From: Methanocellales archaeon
GTDB lineage: Archaea; Halobacteriota; UBA148
NCBI GenBank assembly: GCA_013415795.1
Contig: JAAEEL010000012.1
Location: 1-10,509 of the forward strand
Direction of reading: 5' to 3'
DNA length: 10,509 nt
In this document: piece after piece, positions 6,637 through 10,509 of the stretch
Layout of the letters: each line of letters begins with the position of its first letter
How positions within the stretch are numbered: the first letter of the stretch is position 1
Position numbers and translations under genes: made by a program
Notes under the pieces: model-generated
Databases searched by the model: none
Seen by the model: only the letters and a program-made list of their open reading frames with translations
Told to the model about the DNA's origin: nothing

Positions 6637-6660
6637 AGGTCTTGCAATGTGCCTTCGATG

Positions 6661-6670
6661 TTAATAAAGT
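6661..6670 (-). promoter_or_regulatory. Predicted TATA box of the L15e-RNase P operon
   Basis: ACTTTATTAA on the minus strand, preceded by GAGAAA as a possible BRE, lies in the 41-base gap after the CBS-domain gene. Its centre is about 29 bases from the L15e ATG, so the predicted transcription start is only a few bases before the start codon. That agrees with the lack of a ribosome-binding site there. Confidence 0.5.
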
Positions 6671-6677
6671 TTTCTCG

Positions 6678-7073
6678 TTAGAACCGCCCTAACATCTCAC
6701 GAATCACATCAGTTGCTGAAATAACGCCAATCGGAATGTTTTTGGTCACGTATGTGCTTCTTGCGGACATCACGAACGTCCTATGGATTTGGTGGGAATG
6801 CATGAAAGCTGCTGCATCTTTAAGGCTCATCTCTGGTTCCACCGCAAGCACTTGAGACGACATAATATCCTCAGCAACTAGGTCAATTTTTTCCTCTGCA
6901 TAACACTTTATCAGATCCATATCAGTAACCACTCCCCAGGTCTCTCCCGTGCTGTCGACCGCCACGACACCAGAAATGTCGTTCTCTATCAGAACCTTTG
7001 CAATCTCCTTTACGGATGCATCCAAATGGACTGTAACTACACCTTTGAACATAACATCTCTTACTTTCTTCAT
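6678..7073 (-). CDS. CBS domain pair protein
   Basis: A stand-alone protein of two CBS domains, a fold that usually binds adenosine nucleotides or S-adenosyl compounds and acts as an energy or metabolite sensor; ligand and partner are unknown here. With the ATG at 7073 the product has 131 residues. CBS1 covers about 3-57 (RDVMFKGVVTVHLDASVKEI through GVVTDMDLIK). CBS2 covers about 66-128 (AEDIMSSQVLAVEPEMSLKD through GVISATDVIREM), with a longer loop (SARSTYVTKNIP) before its last strand. An in-frame GTG at 7085 is possible. I prefer the ATG because AGGTGGAG (7080-7087) lies six bases upstream of it. The gene follows ychF by 16 bases and is probably co-transcribed with it. No transmembrane segment or effector domain is present. 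Confidence 0.88.
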   Translation of the reverse strand: MKKVRDVMFKGVVTVHLDASVKEIAKVLIENDISGVVAVDSTGETWGVVTDMDLIKCYAEEKIDLVAEDIMSSQVLAVEPEMSLKDAAAFMHSHQIHRTFVMSARSTYVTKNIPIGVISATDVIREMLGRF

Positions 7074-7079
7074 TTTTGA

Positions 7080-7087
7080 CTCCACCT
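7080..7087 (-). promoter_or_regulatory. Shine-Dalgarno site deciding the CBS gene start
   Basis: AGGTGGAG on the minus strand, six bases before the ATG at 7073. The alternative GTG (7085-7083) lies inside this element and has no ribosome-binding site of its own, so the ATG is the better start. Confidence 0.7.
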
Positions 7088-7089
7088 AA

Positions 7090-8259
7090 CTATTTAGAAG
7101 AAACGATCTTAACGATATCTCCCCACTCCAAAACATGTTTTTCGCTGAGCCTGCACTTCGTCCTCGCATCTACAGCATATAAGAAGCCCTTACCCAAGTC
7201 AGTATGTACTTGATATGCCATGTCATGAGCCGTATCTCCTTTCTTCATCAAGAATGCATCTGGCAGCACTACCCCGTCTTTATCTGAGAACTTGTTCTCA
7301 TCTTCCACCGGGTAAGCTACGATCATATCCAGCAGTTTGAAGACAGCACTGTTAACGCACTCTTGGACGCCTGTGCTGCCATATTGGTTTAGCAAAGATC
7401 TGACGCGATCTAGACATTCTTTTTGAGCTGGAGAAGATTGACCTATAATCTCAAAATCGGCATCTCCGGGAAGATACTTTATCAAACCGCCTTTTTCGCC
7501 CATTCTGAGGATCAGTTCAGCTTCTGATGACGTGGGAACTACCATATAGTCTCCTAGCGAAAGAAGTTTTTGGATGTTTTCTTTTGGAGCAACGTCGAAC
7601 TTGTTCGCTGCAATGATCATCGGCTTAGTGGTCTTTCTGATCTCGTCTGATATGCATAGTAGGTCCTCTTCTGACCATGACGCTGGCTTGTCGCCCAAAG
7701 ATAGATTGTGCAACGCCTCTTTTATCCGTGTTTCGTCCGCACCAGCTCCCATCAGTTGTTCTGCGAAAACCTGCTCAATTCTCGTGGACTGGATCTTCCG
7801 AGTCAATTTGCTCCAGTTGCGCTTCAGGATGCCAAAAAGCCACATCGTCATTTCCCTTTCCAAGAAACGTACATCTTCGACTGGATCATGGGTTCCAACC
7901 TCCACAGGATTGCCTTCTGCATCCGTTCCCCCGGATGAGTCAACCACATGTATGACGGCCTGGGCTTGGCGCAACTGGTCCAAGAATTCGTTGCCTAGAC
8001 CCTTTCCAAGATGAGCGTCTGGAACCAGACCAGCGACATCTATAAATTCAACAGGGATGAATCGATTTCCGTTTATACAATTGTTACAATTAACGCCTAG
8101 TTCCTTGCACGGACATTTCGTTCGTACATGGGATATCCCATGATTTGCAGCGATTGTGGTGAAGGGATAGGAAGCTATTGCCACGTCAACCATCGTTGCT
8201 GACTTGAAAAAAGTCGATTTGCCCGTATTTGGTTTCCCCGCGATTGCAATGCTCAACAT
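7090..8259 (-). CDS. ychF: YchF/OLA1-related GTPase with C-terminal TGS domain (archaeal type)
   Basis: Obg-family P-loop NTPase linked to ribosome-associated translation control. The 389 residues match archaeal YchF-type proteins (about 390-400). G1 is GKPNTGKS (8-15). Switch I is YPFTTIAANHG (31-41), G3 is DVAGLVPDAH (74-83), and G4 is AANKFD (217-222). A helical insert rich in W, E and K covers about 130-205. The C-terminal TGS domain (about 330-387) reads from VLPDAFLMKKGDTAHD through LEWGDIVKI. G4 is the guanine-type NKxD, not the NxxE seen in ATP-preferring bacterial and human YchF/OLA1, so GTP is the likelier substrate. A cysteine cluster, CPCKELGVNCNNC (49-61), sits before G3. An in-frame TGA immediately precedes the ATG at 8259, fixing the start. 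Confidence 0.93.
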   Translation of the reverse strand: MLSIAIAGKPNTGKSTFFKSATMVDVAIASYPFTTIAANHGISHVRTKCPCKELGVNCNNCINGNRFIPVEFIDVAGLVPDAHLGKGLGNEFLDQLRQAQAVIHVVDSSGGTDAEGNPVEVGTHDPVEDVRFLEREMTMWLFGILKRNWSKLTRKIQSTRIEQVFAEQLMGAGADETRIKEALHNLSLGDKPASWSEEDLLCISDEIRKTTKPMIIAANKFDVAPKENIQKLLSLGDYMVVPTSSEAELILRMGEKGGLIKYLPGDADFEIIGQSSPAQKECLDRVRSLLNQYGSTGVQECVNSAVFKLLDMIVAYPVEDENKFSDKDGVVLPDAFLMKKGDTAHDMAYQVHTDLGKGFLYAVDARTKCRLSEKHVLEWGDIVKIVSSK

Positions 8260-8280
8260 TCAATTCATTACATCATATGA

Positions 8281-8297
8281 GGTATACTTAATTAAGA
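8281..8297 (-). promoter_or_regulatory. Predicted TATA region of ychF
   Basis: On the minus strand CTTAATTAAG (8287-8296) is followed by TATACC. The centre is about 33 bases upstream of the ychF ATG, predicting a start around 8265 and a very short leader. No Shine-Dalgarno site precedes the ATG, in keeping with leaderless or near-leaderless initiation. In AT-rich sequence such a match has limited weight. Confidence 0.42.
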
Positions 8298-8501
8298 ATT
8301 GCGAATAACGCATCAATACTGACTTCTAAAGTTGTGTTAAAATCCTAGAACTTTTGATATTCGATATAACAAATACATATTCAGAATTTTACTTGTGGTG
8401 ACCGTTAATAGAGCATGATTAGATAAATTTAGGTTAAAATAGAGATGTTTTGCCAAAGCTAACTGAGGTAGTGTGCTAACAGGATTTTATTTAAGATAAA
8501 T
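8298..8501. other. AT-rich intergenic spacer without recognised gene
   Basis: About 200 bases between the surface-protein terminator and the ychF promoter. I see no open frame of useful size on either strand, no tRNA-like cloverleaf and no repeat array. A GCTAAC hexamer occurs twice (8458-8463 and 8475-8480), but the match is too short to interpret. The base composition is much more AT-rich than the flanking genes. Confidence 0.5.
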
Positions 8502-8531
8502 AAAAAAAATGTAGAAGGGATTTCTCCCTTC
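8502..8531 (-). terminator. Hairpin plus T-run terminator after the surface-protein pair
   Basis: GAAGGGA (8514-8520) and TCCCTTC (8525-8531) form a perfect 7-bp stem around a 4-base loop. Read on the minus strand, the stem is followed within a few bases by eight consecutive T (8509-8502). It begins nine bases after the stop codon of the stalk protein gene. Archaeal termination mainly needs the T-run; the stem may assist or protect the 3' end. Confidence 0.7.
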
Positions 8532-8539
8532 GTTTTAGT

Positions 8540-9262
8540 TTAATGTTTTCTTAACCTAATCAAATATGCGACCGCTAGGAGCCCAACGATTAGGAGCCCA
8601 ACAATTAATGCTACCTCATACCCTGGTCTCCATGGTGCTGGTGTTGGAGGTGTGGGTGCTGGTACTAAAACAGGTCTTGGTGTAGCAGGTCTAGGCGCTG
8701 GTGTTGGTGGCGGTACTGGCGCTGGTGTGGGTGCTGGTGTGGGTGCTGGTGTGGGTGCTGGTGTGGGTGCTGGTGTTGTTGTGGGTGCTGGTGTGGGTGC
8801 TGGTGTGGGTGCTGGTGTTGGTACAGGTGTTGGTGAAGGTGTTGGTGTTGGTGGTGGCACGTATACGCCGCCTGCTCCACCTCCTCCTGGTCGTCTAGTA
8901 GGCGTTGGCGTTGGAGTGGGTGTCGGCGCTACTACTACAGATTCCGATGTCGTTGTAGCTATATATCCCGATTTTGTCGCAATTATCTGTAAGGTACCTA
9001 TAAGAGATGTTTTAAATACCGCTTGACCGTTTGAATCCGTCATTGCATATATTGGCGTTCCACCGCCCATGCTAAACTGTATGAATACGCCTGAAACAGG
9101 AACGCCTGCTGCTGTAACTGTTACCGTTACGGCTTGACCTTGAACCGGTGGATCTGGAGAGAGTGTAATAGTTAGCTGATCTGCCGCAGATGCTGGTACG
9201 ATTACTGAGGATGCCAATAGGAGAATTGCTAAAACAATTCCCAATTCAACTCTTTTATTCAT
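8540..9262 (-). CDS. Secreted membrane-anchored protein: signal peptide, Ig-like domain, Pro/Thr stalk, C-terminal TM
   Basis: A 240-residue cell-surface protein of unknown specific role. Residues 1-27 form a signal peptide (MNKR, hydrophobic LGIVLAILLLASSVIV, then PASAA with likely cleavage near 26-27). An Ig-like beta domain of the kind seen in surface adhesins covers about 28-111, including PDPPVQGQAVTVTV and TDSNGQAVFKTS. A Pro/Thr/Ala linker at about 112-212 holds PT and PAPT repeats interrupted by a Gly-rich RRPGGGGAGG. A membrane helix at about 216-235 (VALIVGLLIVGLLAVAYLI) ends in the basic RLRKH. The layout predicts an extracellular head on a stiff, possibly O-glycosylated stalk. I start at the ATG at 9262, preceded by AGGAGATG (9271-9278); an in-frame TTG at 9286 would add eight residues that do not look like a signal peptide. 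It follows a larger surface-protein gene by 29 bases. Confidence 0.85.
   Translation of the reverse strand: MNKRVELGIVLAILLLASSVIVPASAADQLTITLSPDPPVQGQAVTVTVTAAGVPVSGVFIQFSMGGGTPIYAMTDSNGQAVFKTSLIGTLQIIATKSGYIATTTSESVVVAPTPTPTPTPTRRPGGGGAGGVYVPPPTPTPSPTPVPTPAPTPAPTPAPTTTPAPTPAPTPAPTPAPTPAPVPPPTPAPRPATPRPVLVPAPTPPTPAPWRPGYEVALIVGLLIVGLLAVAYLIRLRKH
8721..8822. repeat. 12-bp minisatellite encoding PAPT repeats
   Basis: On the plus strand the 12-base unit GCTGGTGTGGGT is repeated perfectly four times (8721-8768). A divergent stretch with TT substitutions follows (8769-8786), then two more perfect units (8787-8810) and a one-mismatch unit (8811-8822). On the coding (minus) strand each unit reads ACCCACACCAGC, giving Pro/Thr/Ala stalk residues. 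Units are whole multiples of codons, so copy-number change would alter stalk length without a frameshift. Confidence 0.9.
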
Positions 9263-9291
9263 CGTTAGTTCATCTCCTAAGATCAAAAGAG

Positions 9292-10509
9292 TTATGCGAC
9301 TGTTACAGTCACAGGACCCTCATGTTCTATTATGTTTCCTAGATTTGTTGGATAATCATCCATCGCATAGGCACCTGCATAAAGTGTATAAGTCCCTGCC
9401 GTTGCCTGAGATGGAATATGCACGAGTATTGGCATATCCGTTACTGACTGACCTGCAGCTAAATAGACCGTTCCTACTCCAGCGATAGATTCACCACCAG
9501 ATTCCGTTCCACTGACCACAACGACATACCATCCATCAACAGTTGCACTCATACTTATACGCGCAGTGAAATTCTGTGCCCTGCTTGCGGTTGGATTTTC
9601 TATCGAAAGTGACGTAGTGCTTGCCGGCACTGCATTAACGGTCAATGAAATGCTAACCGATGTATTAGCGTTCGCACTGCTGTCGGTCGCAGTAACAGTC
9701 AAGCTGTAGGATCCGGGTGTTGTTGATGTAGCTGCATTCGTGGTTACACTATAAACTTCTGTAGTGCCAACCTGAGTCATCGTGGTTGTTGCAGAGCCTC
9801 CGAGTGCGGAGAGATCCACTGTAACGCTTGCTACACCGACATTATCCGTTACGGTTACGCTCAACTGAGATATCGCAATTTCGTTTGCGTATATTGCTGA
9901 TGGTGTTGCAGTTGGGTTTGTTACTATTGGTGCAAATGTGTCTGGGATCTCGCTAACAGTCAATGAAATGCTACTTGTTGCTGTGTTCGCACTGCTGTCG
10001 GTCGCAGTAACAGTCAAGCTTTTGGTTCCTGTGGATGTCAATATCGATGCAGTAGTGTTTACTCTATAAACGTCGGTAGTGCCAACCTGAGTCATCGTGG
10101 TTGTTGCAGAGCCTCCGAGTGCGGAGAGATCCACTGTAACGCTTGCTACACCGACATTATCCGTTACGGTTACGCTCAACGTAGATGTCGTAGTTCCATC
10201 CGCAGGTATTGAAGATGGAGTTGCGGTTGGACTTGTTATCACGGGTGGTGTTATGTCGTCACTGGTAACTGTCAATGGAATGCTAACCGATGTATTGGAA
10301 TTGCCTTGGATGTCTGTGGCATTTACTGTAAGAGTGAAATTTCCTACCACACTTGAGTTTGTCGTGCAATTATAAATAGAGACTGTGGAGCTAACGATTT
10401 CTTTGATGCCCATCATGTGATTACTTAGCCCACCAATTTGAGAGAGGTCTACTGTAACCGTATCAATGTCAAAATAAGTTTTTGTCACCTTAACACTCAA
10501 TTCCGTAGT
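9292..10509 (-). CDS. Large repeat surface protein with tandem Ig-like domains, N-terminus outside window
   Basis: C-terminal 405 residues of a larger secreted protein; the frame is open to the window edge and no start is visible. It contains three tandem units of about 105 residues: a partial one (about 10255-10509), then 10254-9940 and 9939-9625. The last two read PIVTNPTATPS or PVITSPTATPS, then TVTDNVGVASVTVDLSALGG, MTQVGTT, and SLTVTATDSSAN before the next unit. The pattern resembles bacterial/archaeal Ig-like domains of S-layer and adhesin proteins. A different C-terminal domain (about 9624-9292) follows, with ENPTASRAQNFTARI and TAGTYTLYAGAYAMDDYP. Many N-x-S/T sequons (NCT, NSS, NFT, NAT, NTS) suggest N-glycosylation. 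The protein ends VTVTVA with no membrane helix or sorting tail, and the anchored stalk protein follows 29 bases later. The ligand is unknown. Confidence 0.8.
   Translation of the reverse strand, partial: TTELSVKVTKTYFDIDTVTVDLSQIGGLSNHMMGIKEIVSSTVSIYNCTTNSSVVGNFTLTVNATDIQGNSNTSVSIPLTVTSDDITPPVITSPTATPSSIPADGTTTSTLSVTVTDNVGVASVTVDLSALGGSATTTMTQVGTTDVYRVNTTASILTSTGTKSLTVTATDSSANTATSSISLTVSEIPDTFAPIVTNPTATPSAIYANEIAISQLSVTVTDNVGVASVTVDLSALGGSATTTMTQVGTTEVYSVTTNAATSTTPGSYSLTVTATDSSANANTSVSISLTVNAVPASTTSLSIENPTASRAQNFTARISMSATVDGWYVVVVSGTESGGESIAGVGTVYLAAGQSVTDMPILVHIPSQATAGTYTLYAGAYAMDDYPTNLGNIIEHEGPVTVTVA
9761..9865. repeat. 105-bp exact direct repeat, copy 1
   Basis: Identical base for base to 10076-10180, offset 315 bp, inside the surface-protein gene. 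It encodes the central part of an Ig-like unit (LSVTVTDNVGVAS through the MTQVGTT region). The flanking parts of the two units have diverged, apart from a further 36-base exact match (9670-9705 and 9985-10020) at the same offset. Confidence 0.93.
10076..10180. repeat. 105-bp exact direct repeat, copy 2
   Basis: Partner of 9761-9865. The equivalent part of the first, partial unit (around 10392-10495) is recognisable only in the protein (DTVTVDLSQIGG) and is strongly diverged in DNA. The identity is therefore limited to the two inner units. Confidence 0.93.

Noticed and set aside
7574..8014. Plus-strand open frame of 146 codons opposite ychF
   Set aside because: It lies wholly within the conserved GTPase gene and its translation shows no family pattern.
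8298..8501. Possible C/D-box guide RNA in the spacer (a loose C-box-like TGATT and a CTGA)
   Set aside because: The boxes are imperfect, D'/C' elements and terminal pairing are not evident, and the sequence is AT-rich enough for such matches to occur by chance.
8721..8822. Possible CRISPR array
   Set aside because: Units are 12 bp, directly abutting, in frame and without spacers; this is a coding minisatellite.
8652..9026. Plus-strand Gly/Val/Ala repeat frame, and a minus-strand His/Gln repeat frame at 8665-8880
   Set aside because: Both are alternative readings of the 12-bp minisatellite. The frame with signal peptide, Ig-like domain, stalk and membrane helix is the convincing one.
9263..9286. 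Upstream TTG start for the stalk protein
   Set aside because: It would place a polar, acidic segment (ILGDELT) before the signal peptide and lacks a ribosome-binding site; the ATG at 9262 has AGGAGATG upstream.
10498..10500. TTG at 10500 as the start of the Ig-repeat protein
   Set aside because: The frame continues upstream to the window edge and the local sequence is already in the middle of an Ig-like unit, so the true start lies outside the window.

Overview
This window comes from an archaeal chromosome, most likely a euryarchaeote of the methanogen/ANME kind; the exact lineage cannot be fixed by eye. The evidence is a block of archaeal information-processing genes: 20S proteasome alpha, SBDS, the exosome (Rrp4, Rrp41, Rrp42), RNase P proteins Pop5 and Rpp30, L15e, L37Ae, RNA polymerase subunit P, KEOPS Pcc1 and prefoldin beta. 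Shine-Dalgarno sites are of the archaeal GGTGAT/GGAG type and promoters look like archaeal TATA boxes. Every gene lies on the minus strand, so transcription runs from high to low coordinates.

Layout in the direction of transcription. (1) 10509-8540: two surface-protein genes 29 bases apart. The first is cut by the window edge and carries tandem Ig-like units of 315 bp. The second is a small protein with a signal peptide, one Ig-like domain, a Pro/Thr/Ala stalk and a C-terminal membrane helix. A hairpin plus T-run terminator follows. (2) 8539-8260: AT-rich spacer ending in the ychF promoter. (3) 8259-6678: a YchF-type GTPase with a TGS domain, then a two-CBS-domain protein. (4) 6636-4681: L15e, an uncharacterised COG1325 RNA-binding protein, Rpp30 and Pop5, joined by three successive ATGA stop/start overlaps. 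(5) 4680-4602: a compact promoter region with two dyad-symmetric sequences around a TATA box. (6) 4601-1: psmA, sdo1, rrp4, rrp41, rrp42, rpl37ae, rpoP, pcc1 and pfdB, with gaps of 0-9 bases or short overlaps.

Blocks 4-6 are the archaeal superoperon known from comparative genomics, which ties tRNA 5' processing, 3' RNA decay, ribosome maturation, tRNA t6A modification, transcription, folding and proteolysis to one transcription programme. The gene content is conserved housekeeping. The less ordinary parts are the surface-protein pair (an apparently anchorless Ig-repeat protein followed by a stalked membrane protein), the recently homogenised repeats inside both genes, the dyads around the psmA promoter, and the GTP-type G4 motif and cysteine cluster of the YchF protein. 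I found no mobile element, CRISPR array, rRNA or tRNA, and no clear undescribed system beyond the surface-protein pair.
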